DNA of 64,000 nt, from positions 24,103 through 88,102 of the forward strand of contig DASTWL010000042.1 in assembly GCA_035765895.1 (NCBI GenBank). The letters run 5' to 3'. The stretch comes from Verrucomicrobiia bacterium (GTDB taxonomy: Bacteria > Verrucomicrobiota > Verrucomicrobiia > Limisphaerales > DSYF01). This document shows positions 1-8,891 of the stretch, piece by piece (position 1 is the stretch's first letter; the number at the start of each line of letters is the position of its first letter). The notes under the pieces were generated by a model. It did not search any database and had not been told where the DNA came from. It was given only the letters and a program-made list of their open reading frames with translations. The position numbers and the translations under genes are program-made.

Positions 1-2540
1 ACGATCCCGCGGGCAACGGCCAGTTCATCACCGAACACCGCATCGTTCAGCCCAACGGCATCATCCGCTGGGTCAGCGCGCGCGCGCAGACCACGTTCGA
101 GGGCGAAGGCGCCGCGCGCCGGCCCGCGCGCACGATTGGCGCGCTGGTGGACATCACCGAACGCAAGCAGGCCGAGGCCCGGTTGCGCTACCAGTTGCGG
201 CTGACGCGCGACATCGCCAACAACACCGCCGCCGCGATTTTCGTCACTGACGGCAAGGGCTGCATCACGTTTTTGAACACCGAGGCGGAGCGCGTCTTCG
301 GTTACTCGCGCACGGAATTGCTGGGCCGCATCCTGCACGATGCGTTGCATCATCATCACCCCGACGGCTGCCCCTTCCCGATGAACGAGTGTCCGCTGGC
401 GAAAATCTTCAGCTCGGGCGAAACGGTCCGGAACCACGAGGACGTGTTCTTTCGCAAGGACGGCTCGCCGATTCATGTTTCCTGCTCGAACAGCCGCCTC
501 GAACTGGACGACGCATGGCCGGGCACGGTGATCGTGCTGCACGACATCACCGCGCGCAAGCAGGCGGAAACCGCGTTGCGCGAAAGCGAGCAAACGCTCC
601 GGCTGGTCATGGACACCGTGCCGCACGGGATTTTTGCCAAGGATGAAACCGGTCATTTCGTGCTCGCCAACCAGGCCATGGCGCGCTTTGCCGGTCTGAC
701 CCCCGAACAGATGGTCGGACACACGGATGCCGAACTGTTCGGGGTTCCAGAGCAAATCGCCAACTTCCGCCAGACCGACGCGGAGGTCATTCGCAGCGGC
801 CAGTCCAAGATGATCCAGGAGGAGCTGTTGACCGATGCCCAGGCCCGGACCCGCGTGCTGCAAACCACCAAGGTGCCGTTCACCGTGCCGGCCACGGGCG
901 CCGCCGCCGTGCTCGGCGTGGCGGTGGACATCACCGAGCGCAAACAGGCCGAGGCGCGCTTCCGCGATCTGCTCGAATCCGCGCCCGACGCCATGGTCAT
1001 TCACGATCAGCGCGGCCAGATCGTCCTCGTCAACGCGCAGGCCGAACGGCTCTTTGGTTATGACCGCAGCGAGATGGTGGGCCAGCCGATCGAGCTGCTG
1101 ATTCCGCCCCGCTATCATCATTCCCACATCCAGGACCGGCTCGCCTATGCGCAACAACCCCGCACGCGGCAGATGGGCCCGGGCCTGGAACTCTTCGGCC
1201 GGCGCAAGGACGGCGGCGAATTCCCGGCCGAAGTCAGCCTCAGCCCGCTGGAAAGCGACGACGGCGTGCTCATCTCCAGCGCCGTGCGCGACATCACCAC
1301 CCGCAAGGCCACGGAACAGGCGCTGTTGCAGGCGCGCGACAAACTCGAGCACCGCGTGGCCGAGCGCACGGCCGAACTGGCCCGGACCAACGAGCAGTTG
1401 AAAACCGAAATCGCCGAGCGCGTTGAGGCCGAGCAGGCGCTGCGCCGCCAGGCTGAACTGCTCGACATGGCGTCGGACGCCATCATCATCCGCGACGAGG
1501 ACGGCATCATCCGCTACTGGAACCGCGGAGCGGAACGGGTTTACGGCTACACGCCCGCGCAGGCCATCGGCCAGCCCATCCAGCCGCTGCTGCGGTCGGT
1601 TTACCCGAACGGCTGGGAAGCCCTGGAGACGGCCCTCGCCAAAACCGGCGTCTGGATCGGTGAAATCGCACAAACCTCGCGCACCGGCCGCCCGCTCATC
1701 GTCGAGAGCCACCAGCAACGGGTCCTCCAGCCCGACGGCCGCACGGTCGTGCTCGTGACCAATCACGACATCACCGAGCGCGTGCAGATGAACGACGAAA
1801 TCGTGGCCGCCGGCGAGCGGGAGCGCGAACGCATCGGCCAGAATCTGCACGATGGCCTGTGCCAGATTCTGACCGCGGCCCGGTTGAAAACGGATTCGCT
1901 GATGACGCGGATCAGCGGCGAGGACGCGGCCACGGGGCGCAGCCTGAAGTCCATTGCCACGCTGATTGTGCAGGCCGTCGATGAAGCCCGCGACCTCGCC
2001 CGCGGCTTGGAGCCGGTGGAGCACCTGCCCGAGGGCCTGATGTCCGCGCTGCACCAGCTGGCCACCACGACCAGCCGGCTGTTCAACGTGGCCTGCACCT
2101 GCGAATTCCCGCAGTCCGTGCTCGTGCTGGACCACAAGGTGGCCACCGCATTGTTCCGCATTGCCCAGGAGGCCACCAACAACGCGATCAAGCACAGCCG
2201 CGCTGGAACCATTCAAATCCGGCTCATCCGGGAGGGAAAAGCCGGCGTGCTGACCGTAATCAGCGACGGCAAACCATTTCCGAAACACCCGCGCACCTCC
2301 GGCATGGGCCTGAAGACGATGCGCTTCCGGGCGGAACGCATCGGCGCCACGTTGGAGGTGAAGCGCGGTCCGCGCAAAGGCACCATCGTCCGCTGCGTGC
2401 TGCCCACCCTGCCGGAGAACCCGGGCGAATCCGCCGTCACCGAGTCGCGCCCGAGCCAGTTGAACATTCTCAACATCCTGTCGAACCCGCCCGCCGCCAG
2501 CCAACGCTCCCCTGAGCCACCGAAAGGAGGAACCTCATGA
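1..2540 (+). CDS. Multi-PAS NarL-type sensor histidine kinase (5' partial)
   Basis: This is the sensor half of a two-component pair. The frame is open from base 3 and encodes PAC-like residues ending in DITERKQAEARL before the first ATG at 147, so the gene starts upstream of the window. At least four PAS domains follow, each closing with a DITxRKxxE-type linker, with a coiled coil (LEHRVAERTAELARTNEQL) before the last. The kinase core is HisKA_3 type: ERIGQNLHDGLCQ carries the phospho-acceptor His, then the ATPase has FRIAQEATNNAIKH (N box) and SGMGLKTMRFRAERIGA (G box). No membrane segment is visible in this part, so sensing may be cytoplasmic, but the missing N-terminus leaves that open. 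The stop overlaps the response regulator start by 4 bases. Confidence 0.95.
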   Translation, partial: DPAGNGQFITEHRIVQPNGIIRWVSARAQTTFEGEGAARRPARTIGALVDITERKQAEARLRYQLRLTRDIANNTAAAIFVTDGKGCITFLNTEAERVFGYSRTELLGRILHDALHHHHPDGCPFPMNECPLAKIFSSGETVRNHEDVFFRKDGSPIHVSCSNSRLELDDAWPGTVIVLHDITARKQAETALRESEQTLRLVMDTVPHGIFAKDETGHFVLANQAMARFAGLTPEQMVGHTDAELFGVPEQIANFRQTDAEVIRSGQSKMIQEELLTDAQARTRVLQTTKVPFTVPATGAAAVLGVAVDITERKQAEARFRDLLESAPDAMVIHDQRGQIVLVNAQAERLFGYDRSEMVGQPIELLIPPRYHHSHIQDRLAYAQQPRTRQMGPGLELFGRRKDGGEFPAEVSLSPLESDDGVLISSAVRDITTRKATEQALLQARDKLEHRVAERTAELARTNEQLKTEIAERVEAEQALRRQAELLDMASDAIIIRDEDGIIRYWNRGAERVYGYTPAQAIGQPIQPLLRSVYPNGWEALETALAKTGVWIGEIAQTSRTGRPLIVESHQQRVLQPDGRTVVLVTNHDITERVQMNDEIVAAGERERERIGQNLHDGLCQILTAARLKTDSLMTRISGEDAATGRSLKSIATLIVQAVDEARDLARGLEPVEHLPEGLMSALHQLATTTSRLFNVACTCEFPQSVLVLDHKVATALFRIAQEATNNAIKHSRAGTIQIRLIREGKAGVLTVISDGKPFPKHPRTSGMGLKTMRFRAERIGATLEVKRGPRKGTIVRCVLPTLPENPGESAVTESRPSQLNILNILSNPPAASQRSPEPPKGGTS

Positions 2541-3214
2541 GCGCCCGCAGCAACAGCACCGGATCCCGCAGGCACCGCATTCTGCTGGTGGATGACCACG
2601 CCATCGTGCGCGAAGGCATCGCCGAAATCATCAGCACGCACCACGACCTCGAAGTGTGCGGCGAGGCCGAATCCGCCGGCCAGGCCATGGACGCCGTCGC
2701 ACGGCTGCGGCCGGATTTGGTGGTGGTGGACCTTTCCCTGCAAGGCGGCAGCGGGCTGGACCTCATCAAGAACCTCAAAGCCTTGCACCCGCTGCTGCCA
2801 ATGATTGTGCTGTCCATGCACGACGAATCCCTCTACGCCGAACGTGCGCTGCGCGCGGGCGCGTTGGGCTACGTGATGAAACGGGAGGCATCCACGACCG
2901 TGCTGGAAGCCATTCACACCGCCTTGAACGGCCAGGTTTTCCTCAGCCCAAAAATGCGCGAACGCATGCTGCAAAATGTGGTGGGCAACCGCCCGGCACC
3001 GACGGCCGTGCCCGCGATGGCCCAGCTCACGGACCGCGAGCTGGAGGTGCTGGAACTCCTCGGCGAAGGCCGCACGACCCGCCAGATCGCCCAACAACTG
3101 CACCTGAGCATCAGCACCGTGGAAACCCACCGGGCCCACATCAAGGAGAAGTTGAACCTGGCCAACGGCAGCGAACTGATCCGGACGGCCGTGGAATGGG
3201 CCAACCGGCGCTGA
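2537..3214 (+). CDS. NarL/FixJ-family response regulator
   Basis: A 225-residue DNA-binding regulator, the partner of the preceding kinase. The receiver domain spans about residues 14-130, with the acidic pair in ILLVDDHAIVREG and the phospho-acceptor Asp in VVVDLSLQGGSG. A LuxR-type helix-turn-helix lies at about 160-220 (LTDRELEVLELLGEGRTTRQ, then STVETHRAHIKEKL). The ATGA overlap with the kinase gene implies translational coupling. The length is normal for the NarL family. The target genes cannot be read from the sequence. Confidence 0.96.
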   Translation: MSARSNSTGSRRHRILLVDDHAIVREGIAEIISTHHDLEVCGEAESAGQAMDAVARLRPDLVVVDLSLQGGSGLDLIKNLKALHPLLPMIVLSMHDESLYAERALRAGALGYVMKREASTTVLEAIHTALNGQVFLSPKMRERMLQNVVGNRPAPTAVPAMAQLTDRELEVLELLGEGRTTRQIAQQLHLSISTVETHRAHIKEKLNLANGSELIRTAVEWANRR

Positions 3215-3355
3215 GGCCCCGGGCCGTCACCGGCCGGCTGAACTCAACGCCGCATTTTGCTGTTCAACGGAATGAACCACGGCCGGCGACCCGTTGGCGG
3301 CGTCCCCCGCAACCGCATCACGGAATCCACGATGGCACCTTCGTTCAGCACACGA

Positions 3356-3384
3356 TTCACAGATTGGGTCCGGCGCCTTATACG
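3356..3384 (+). promoter_or_regulatory. Sigma70-like promoter giving a near-leaderless mRNA
   Basis: TTCACA (3356-3361) and TATACG (3379-3384) are separated by exactly 17 bases. The ATG of the next gene begins 9 bases after the -10 hexamer, so transcription would start within about 3 bases of the start codon. There is no Shine-Dalgarno sequence. Confidence 0.45.
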
Positions 3385-3392
3385 TTGGTCGT

Positions 3393-3962
3393 ATGGATGC
3401 AATTCAAGTCATGGAGCTGACGGATGCCTTCCCCACCGGTCTCGCCGCAGTGAAGCCGGAGTTGAAGGTGTTGCTCGTGTATCAAGATTTCGAGATGGGG
3501 GTGCAGGGCAAGCAGGTCTTTGACCTCATTGCCCGGGAGGCGGGGAACGAATGCGCGGCGCGATTGACCGTCTGGCGGTTCGACTTCTTCCATTCACCCC
3601 AGTTGACGGTTGCAGCCAGTCAACAGGCGGAGGAAGCGGACGTCATCATCTTCGCGCCGCGCGACCCCAACTGGCTTCCCCCACAAATCAAGGCGTGGCT
3701 GGAACGCTGGCCACAGCGCCGGAAGCATCACACCGGGGCGCTTATTGGCGTCTTCCACCCGGCCGTCGGAGCACAGGCGCGCTCGTCGGATGTCGCCCTC
3801 TTGCTGCTCCGCGCCGCCAGCCGGGCCGAGATGGATTTCTTCTTCCGCGCTGAAACCCCGACGCCAACCGGCTTGGAATTGCCGCGCCCGGCCCATTCGG
3901 AACCGTTCACCATCACCCGGACCGCGCGGCCGCAGTATCGCAACTGGGGCGTCAACGAATGA
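3393..3962 (+). CDS. Hypothetical protein, flavodoxin-like fold suspected
   Basis: A 189-residue soluble protein of unknown function. The ATG at 3393 is chosen because the sequence becomes protein-like there (MDAIQVMELTDAF) and a -10 hexamer lies just upstream; the open frame reaches further back but reads like non-coding sequence. Residues 20-75 (LKVLLVYQDFEMG, then a helix) and ADVIIFAPRDPNWLPPQIKA alternate strands and helices in a Rossmann/flavodoxin-like pattern, which is inference only. The gene overlaps the DUF2934 gene by 4 bases, so the two are probably co-expressed. Confidence 0.75.
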   Translation: MDAIQVMELTDAFPTGLAAVKPELKVLLVYQDFEMGVQGKQVFDLIAREAGNECAARLTVWRFDFFHSPQLTVAASQQAEEADVIIFAPRDPNWLPPQIKAWLERWPQRRKHHTGALIGVFHPAVGAQARSSDVALLLLRAASRAEMDFFFRAETPTPTGLELPRPAHSEPFTITRTARPQYRNWGVNE

Positions 3963-4198
3963 TTTCAACTATGGCAACGACAAATAGCAATACGACCACG
4001 CAAATCGCCGACAACGAAACCATCGCGCGCGCCGCTTATCTGGAATGGATCAAGGCGGGCAAACCGACGGGCCGGGATTTGGAGTTCTGGCTCAAGGCCG
4101 AGGAGAAGGTCCGTCACAGCACCACGGCCCGGCCGCTCCCGCCCCGGAAAGACGGCGGAACCACCAGCCGAACCGCCCTGTCGCGCTCGAAGAAATGA
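3959..4198 (+). CDS. DUF2934 family protein
   Basis: A 79-residue protein with the DUF2934 core: IARAAYLEWIKAGKPTGRDLEFWLKAEEKV at about residues 21-50 fits the family pattern of an Ala-Tyr helix, a Gly-Lys/Arg-Pro turn and a Trp-xx-Ala-Glu helix (the stretch is described in parts: IARAAYLEW, GKPTGRDLEFW, KAEEKV). The function of the family is unknown. A low-complexity Ser/Thr/Asn head precedes the domain and a basic tail ends it. The start overlaps the upstream stop (ATGA); a second ATG at 3971 is an equally possible start. Confidence 0.8.
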   Translation: MISTMATTNSNTTTQIADNETIARAAYLEWIKAGKPTGRDLEFWLKAEEKVRHSTTARPLPPRKDGGTTSRTALSRSKK

Positions 4199-4289
4199 GC
4201 CGCCCCGCCACTGCGTCGGATGCCGTCAGCGGAGTTCACTACGGCAGGGCCGCCGCGAACCGGGGCGTAAAACCAGACAGGAGCGCCAA

Positions 4290-4538
4290 GTGAACGGCGA
4301 ACAGGCCGGCGGAGGGCCGGTGGAATGGCGTCAGCCAGGCAACGGTCGCGGCGCACCCAATTTGCCGTCCTGTCGCGCCAAACCGGCGGGCTTTGGCGAT
4401 TACGTGGACTGCTTGGCGGCCCGGCCGGAGCGATGCCTGTTCGCCCTCGCGTTCGGGGAAGGTTACCTCTGCCAGCATCCTGCGCGACGCGACATCGTGG
4501 CGCGCACCCGTGATCGTTCACCGCCGGAAAGATTGTGA
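4290..4538 (+). CDS. Small four-cysteine protein (GTG start)
   Basis: An 82-residue open frame starting with GTG, preceded at a good distance by AGGAG (4279-4283). Residues 28-63 hold four cysteines and a histidine: PSCRAK (C28), DYVDCLAARPERC (C41, C49) and FALAFGEGYLCQHP (C61, H63). The cysteine spacing suggests metal binding, possibly an Fe-S or zinc site; this is inference. The N-terminal 25 residues are Gly/Pro-rich. I do not recognise a named family. The ribosome binding site and the compact Cys/aromatic core argue that it is real. Confidence 0.55.
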   Translation: MNGEQAGGGPVEWRQPGNGRGAPNLPSCRAKPAGFGDYVDCLAARPERCLFALAFGEGYLCQHPARRDIVARTRDRSPPERL

Positions 4539-4555
4539 CAGCCGTCCGATCTGGT

Positions 4556-5197
4556 TCACGCGCCGCGCACCCAGACATCCGCGTGCAGCAATCCCCATTC
4601 GGCCAGTTTCCGCCGCGTCAGGAAAAATCCGGCAGCGCTCAAGAATTCATCCGGCGGGATCAACTGCCGCGCCGGCAGCGCCGTGGCCCAGCGGAAAAAG
4701 GCATACGCCGATGCCAGAATCAGCCGCGCCCGCCCGCGTTGCCAGCCGCGCGCCGGCACGTTGAAATCGGCAATCAGCCAGTGCGCACCGGGCGCCGCCC
4801 GCCGCGCGAGCGCGGCCACCACCGGTCCGAGCTGGGCCGCGGGGAAGCAGTCGAGAAAGAAATTTGTCACGATCAGATCGAACAATCCGTCGCCGCCGGA
4901 CCATTCGGGCAGATGCGCCTGCACGAATTCAATCGCCTCCGGCCGGCCGCCCGCCGCGCGCCAGCGGGTTTCGGCCACGCGCAACATGCCGCCGCTGGCA
5001 TCCACGCACGTGATGGTGGCCTGCGGAAAACGGCGGGCGCAAACCTCCAGGAAGCGGCCATGCCCCTCGCCCACCAGCAAAATGCGCCGGGGTTCGGGAA
5101 TCTCCGCCAGCCACGCCACGCGGCAGCGTTGCAGTTTGCCGCCCGCGAGGAGCCATTCCATGGCGCGATAAAATGGGGCCAGCCGGTCGAAGCTCAT
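4556..5197 (-). CDS. Class I SAM-dependent methyltransferase
   Basis: A 213-residue methyltransferase. The SAM motif I is RRILLVGEGHGRFLEVCARR at about residues 45-65 and the acidic motif II follows as TCVDASGGML. The FDLIVTNFFLDCF segment resembles motif IV. The substrate is unknown; the start MSFDRLAPFYRAME is typical of small-molecule methyltransferases of the UbiE/type-11 kind. I chose the ATG at 5197 because it overlaps the stop of the upstream membrane-protein gene as ATGA; an upstream in-frame ATG at 5227 lies inside that gene. Confidence 0.88.
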   Translation of the reverse strand: MSFDRLAPFYRAMEWLLAGGKLQRCRVAWLAEIPEPRRILLVGEGHGRFLEVCARRFPQATITCVDASGGMLRVAETRWRAAGGRPEAIEFVQAHLPEWSGGDGLFDLIVTNFFLDCFPAAQLGPVVAALARRAAPGAHWLIADFNVPARGWQRGRARLILASAYAFFRWATALPARQLIPPDEFLSAAGFFLTRRKLAEWGLLHADVWVRGA

Positions 5198-5568
5198 TTG
5201 GCCGCCACCACCGGGCGCAGACGCCACCAGCCCGCGGCAAACACGGCGCCCACCGTGTAAGCCACCACGTCGAGCGGGTCGCCCACCGTTCGCATGATAT
5301 GCGGCCCGATGCCCTCGAACAGGATGGACCAGACCACGAGGTGAAAAACAATTTCACTGAGGCGCGGAGGCTCGTCGTGATCGCGCAGATGGAGCCAGCG
5401 CTGCAGTTGCAGCAACACGGGCAAGGCGCACGGAATCAGCAGCAGATCGTCGAACTGTCCGGACAGAAAGGCCGAATGCGCGCGGGGCGCAACGACCCAG
5501 CGGTTGAGGGCGTAGAGGGCGCACCCCGCCAGGCAAAGCGGATCCCGCCAGTAACCAAACCGTTTCAC
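5194..5568 (-). CDS. Small integral membrane protein (GTG start)
   Basis: A 124-residue protein with about four hydrophobic segments (LCLAGCALYALNRWVVA, FDDLLLIPCALPVLLQLQ, IVFHLVVWSILFEGIGPHI, VVAYTVGAVFAAGWW). The open frame extends further upstream, but that part reads as non-membrane, Arg-rich sequence. The GTG at 5568 overlaps the stop of a 24-codon frame (GTGA overlap), so I set the start there. It overlaps the methyltransferase by 4 bases, giving a three-frame coupled unit. Family unknown. Confidence 0.7.
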   Translation of the reverse strand: MKRFGYWRDPLCLAGCALYALNRWVVAPRAHSAFLSGQFDDLLLIPCALPVLLQLQRWLHLRDHDEPPRLSEIVFHLVVWSILFEGIGPHIMRTVGDPLDVVAYTVGAVFAAGWWRLRPVVAAK

Positions 5569-5639
5569 AGCAGGCCGAGAATCACAATGCCCGTGGCAGC
5601 CGCCAGGGCCAGTTTCAAGAAGCCAATGATCATCGTCAT
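5565..5639 (-). CDS. Candidate 24-aa membrane peptide
   Basis: A very short frame encoding MTMIIGFLKLALAAATGIVI plus LGLL, i.e. one complete hydrophobic helix. Its TGA overlaps the GTG start of the next membrane-protein gene, a translational-coupling layout. There is no clear Shine-Dalgarno sequence. It may be a real single-span peptide or a leader reading frame that delivers ribosomes to the GTG start. Confidence 0.4.
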   Translation of the reverse strand: MTMIIGFLKLALAAATGIVILGLL

Positions 5640-5674
5640 AAAGAATTAAATGACAGGCCAAACGCCGGAAATAC

Positions 5675-7408
5675 TCAAAAATCGGCCGGATTCTCCGCCG
5701 CCGCCTGCTGCGCCCGCAGCAGATCGTGAATGGTAAGCAGGCCAAAACCGCCTTCCGGGCCGACCCCGCGGACCACCAGCGCGCCGGTCGGCGATTCCAG
5801 CAGGTCATTCTGAATGTCGCTCAGGTGCGCATCCGGCTCGACCACCACCACCGGCTGCAACCGGGGTTCGCGTTTGCCATTGAAGGCCAGTTCCGCCTCT
5901 TCCCGTTCCAGCATGCCCAGCGGCGCGCCGTCGCGAATCACCGGATAACGGGCATACGGATGCTTCGCCAGCACGGCCCGGACTTCCTTCTCCTCGAGCG
6001 TCGGCAACACCACCGGCCGCGGATTGGCGAGCGCGCGCACCGGCTGTTCCTGCCACGCGCGGAGATTGTCCAGCGGCCGGAGGCGTTCGACGTCGTGGCC
6101 GTCCTGCTCCAGCAGTTCGTCGTAGAAACTTTGCTTCAGAAAGGAGCGCGTGATGGCCTGGCTGATGAGCGCGGTCAGCATCAACGGCGGCACGATGGCG
6201 AACTGGTGCGTCATCTCAAACACGATCAAAATGCTCGTCACCGGCGCACGCACCACGGCACCCAGCGTGGCGCTCATGCCGACCACCGCGAGCATGACCA
6301 CGTCGTTCGGCGTCAACGGCAGCACGTAATTGGCGCCGCCCGCCACGAGCACGCCCGCCATGGCGCCAAAAAACAGCGTGGGCGAAAAGATGCCGCCGCA
6401 ACCGCCCGTGCCGTAGCACGCCACGGTGGCGAATAATTTTGCGGTCAACAGCATGGCGGCCGTGCCCCAAAACATCTTGCCCGCCAGCGCATCGCTCAAA
6501 TCACCGTAACCCAGGGCAAACACGCCGACGCGGCCCGTGTGCCAGAACACGGCCAGCCCGAGCGCCCAGCAAATCAACGCCCCCACCGCCGGGCGCATCC
6601 ACATGGGAACCTGCTGCCACTGGCGGCAGCTCAACCGCAGGCCCATGGACCATTTTTGAAAGAAGACACCCGCCAGGCTGGCCACCGCCGCCACCAGCGG
6701 GATCAACACATACGCCTGCCAGTTGGCCTCGCCCAGCGGCGCCAGCGCAAACGCCGGCTGTGGCCCGAGGATGCCGTGCGCAACCAGCGCCCCGAGCACG
6801 CCCGCAAACAGCACCGAACCCAGCAGCCGGCTGTTCAAATCGCCAATCAGCTCCTCCAGCACAAACGTCACCGCCGCCAATGGCGTGTTGAAGGCCGCTG
6901 CCAAACCCGCCGCCGCGCCCGTGGCCGCGCCCAACCGGCGCCGCTGCTTCGGTTCGCCGAGCAGGCCGGTCAAATTGGAGCCCACGCCCCCCGCCATCTG
7001 CACGCTTGGACCTTCACGCCCCATGCTGCTGCCGCCGCCGATTTGCAGCGCGCCCGCAAGGAACTTCACCCAGACCACCCGCAGTTTGACGTAGCCAAAA
7101 TCCTTCCACAGTGCGGCCTTCAATTGCGGAATGCCGCTGCCCGCGGCCTCCCGGCAGAACGAACTCATCAACCAGCCCGCGGCCAGCGACGTGACGACGA
7201 TCAACACAAAGCTGCCGACCGCAAAAGGCGCGACCCCCTGCTTGGACAACGGCACCAAGCCGCCCTGGTAAATGCCGTTCATGGCCATCTGGAAGAGCAC
7301 CGCCAGGAATCCGGCGCCAAGGCCGGCGACCGCAGTGAGCACTGGGGTCCGGGCCCGCCGGGGAAGGCGGGCAACAAGCGAGGGCAGGAACTGGACTGCT
7401 TTCATCAA
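5675..7408 (-). CDS. ClC-family chloride channel/transporter with CBS region
   Basis: A 577-residue integral membrane protein of the ClC family. The three selectivity-filter signatures are present: GSGIP (residues 90-94), GREGP (130-134, with the gating glutamate E132) and GGIFSPTLFFGAMAG. The membrane domain ends at about residue 430; the rest forms a weak CBS-pair region (YARYPVIRDGAPLGMLER, SPTGALVVRG). Whether it is a channel or a H+/Cl- exchanger cannot be settled because the internal proton glutamate is not assignable by eye. It is divergently oriented to a cation:proton antiporter gene, and a role in ion homeostasis is likely. Confidence 0.95.
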   Translation of the reverse strand: MMKAVQFLPSLVARLPRRARTPVLTAVAGLGAGFLAVLFQMAMNGIYQGGLVPLSKQGVAPFAVGSFVLIVVTSLAAGWLMSSFCREAAGSGIPQLKAALWKDFGYVKLRVVWVKFLAGALQIGGGSSMGREGPSVQMAGGVGSNLTGLLGEPKQRRRLGAATGAAAGLAAAFNTPLAAVTFVLEELIGDLNSRLLGSVLFAGVLGALVAHGILGPQPAFALAPLGEANWQAYVLIPLVAAVASLAGVFFQKWSMGLRLSCRQWQQVPMWMRPAVGALICWALGLAVFWHTGRVGVFALGYGDLSDALAGKMFWGTAAMLLTAKLFATVACYGTGGCGGIFSPTLFFGAMAGVLVAGGANYVLPLTPNDVVMLAVVGMSATLGAVVRAPVTSILIVFEMTHQFAIVPPLMLTALISQAITRSFLKQSFYDELLEQDGHDVERLRPLDNLRAWQEQPVRALANPRPVVLPTLEEKEVRAVLAKHPYARYPVIRDGAPLGMLEREEAELAFNGKREPRLQPVVVVEPDAHLSDIQNDLLESPTGALVVRGVGPEGGFGLLTIHDLLRAQQAAAENPADF

Positions 7409-7593
7409 ACGTCAACCCCTCGCCCCACCGTGAGCAGGTTCATTGTCGTAAAAACAGAAGGTGGTCGGAACATCCGCAGCACAGTCAACGCAAACCATGT
7501 GTGATGGTGCGTCGAAAGACAGCGCGATTCAAGATTGGAGTTCCCGCCGCGGCTCGCTTCGGGGGACAAATCGACCAAAGCAGAATCTTTTTT

Positions 7594-7622
7594 TTGGCTA
7601 TCCAACCACGTCACGATAAACT
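7594..7622 (+). promoter_or_regulatory. Sigma70-like promoter giving a leaderless GTG-start mRNA
   Basis: TTGGCT (7594-7599), a 17-base spacer and TAAACT (7617-7622) precede the GTG start at 7629 by only 6 bases. The predicted +1 coincides with the GTG. No ribosome binding site is present. Confidence 0.5.
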
Positions 7623-7628
7623 GCGAAC

Positions 7629-8867
7629 GTGCCGCTGCTGACCAGTTTGCTTTGTCTGATCGTTTCCGCCCGGCTGCTTGGGGGTTTGTTTGCGAAATAC
7701 AAACAGCCCTCCATCGTCGGTGAAATGATTGCCGGCGTATTACTGGGCCCCGCCGTATTCAACGTCGTTCATGCGACCCCTCCGCTTCAGGGCATTTCGG
7801 ATCTCGCTGTGTTCCTGGTCGTCTTGTCGGCTGGTTTGGAAATGAACTTCAAGGATGTCATCAAGGCGATGTCCGGCAAGGGGCTCGTCGTCGCGTTGCT
7901 GGGATTCGTGATTCCGCTTTCGGCGGGCCTCGGCATCGGCGTGTTGTTCAAGCTGGATGTAACCCGAACGGTTTTTCTGGGCCTTTGCATTTCCATCACC
8001 GCCCTGCCCGTGGCGGTGCGCATTTTGGACAGTTTCAAGATGCTCAATTCGGAAATTGCACGTTATGCCGTTGTCACGGCGATCATCAACGACGTGGCCG
8101 CCCTGCTGGTGCTTGGAGTGATCCTCGGCCTGCCCCGGGCTGGCAGTGCCTTGGACGTGGCAAAAGGGGTGCTGTTCACAGGAGGCAAGCTGGTGATATT
8201 CGCGACGCTCGTTTGGGCATTTGGCAGCCTCCTGGCGTGGGTGGAGCGCAAGGGCATCGCGGTTCACCGGGTGCCCGAACGGCTCGTCGCCATCTTCGGG
8301 GCCGAAGCGTTGTTTGGCATCGTTGTGCTGCTGGTGCTTGTGTTCGCCTCCGTCAGCGAGATGCTCGGGTTTCACTTCGTGATTGGCGCGTTCTTCGGCG
8401 CGCTGCTGATCAACAAGGATCTATTCCTGGCATCACGCTACTCGGAGCTGGAAAAGACTTTGAATTCGGTGACGGGAGGATTTCTTGCGCCGGTGTTCTT
8501 CGCCTATCTCGGCCTGGAGTTCAACATCACGAAGATGAACTCGCCCGAGTTTGTCATCGCGGTTTTTGCCGTTTCCGTCGGAGCCAAAATTCTGGCTGGC
8601 TGGCTGGGCGGGCGCTTGATCCGGCTTTCCAACGTGGATTCCCTCGGCATCGGCATCATTTTGAACGGCCGCGGCGTGATGGAACTGGTCATCGCCAGCA
8701 TTGCCTTCCAGCACGGCCTCATTGGCGAGGGACTGTTTTCAACCCTGATCCTGATGGGCGTGGTGACCACCATTCTGACGCCGGTGCTGTTCCGCAAGTT
8801 CGTCCTGCCGCACGTTGCCCCGGTGAACGGGACCGCACAGGCGCAAGCCGCCACGCCCTTGGGCTGA
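7629..8867 (+). CDS. CPA2-type cation:proton antiporter (KefB/NapA-like)
   Basis: A 412-residue antiporter with about 12 membrane segments. The N-terminus (QPSIVGEMIAGVLLGPAVFN) and the SITALPVAVRIL and NDVAALLVLGVILGL segments are typical of monovalent cation:proton antiporter-2 proteins; the ND pair stands where the ion-binding Asp is expected. There is no RCK/TrkA domain, so it is a short, membrane-only form. The start is GTG, immediately behind a promoter-like pair. Na+ or K+ specificity cannot be read. Confidence 0.92.
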   Translation: MPLLTSLLCLIVSARLLGGLFAKYKQPSIVGEMIAGVLLGPAVFNVVHATPPLQGISDLAVFLVVLSAGLEMNFKDVIKAMSGKGLVVALLGFVIPLSAGLGIGVLFKLDVTRTVFLGLCISITALPVAVRILDSFKMLNSEIARYAVVTAIINDVAALLVLGVILGLPRAGSALDVAKGVLFTGGKLVIFATLVWAFGSLLAWVERKGIAVHRVPERLVAIFGAEALFGIVVLLVLVFASVSEMLGFHFVIGAFFGALLINKDLFLASRYSELEKTLNSVTGGFLAPVFFAYLGLEFNITKMNSPEFVIAVFAVSVGAKILAGWLGGRLIRLSNVDSLGIGIILNGRGVMELVIASIAFQHGLIGEGLFSTLILMGVVTTILTPVLFRKFVLPHVAPVNGTAQAQAATPLG

Positions 8868-8891
8868 ACCAAGTTAAGTGTCACGGGCGCC

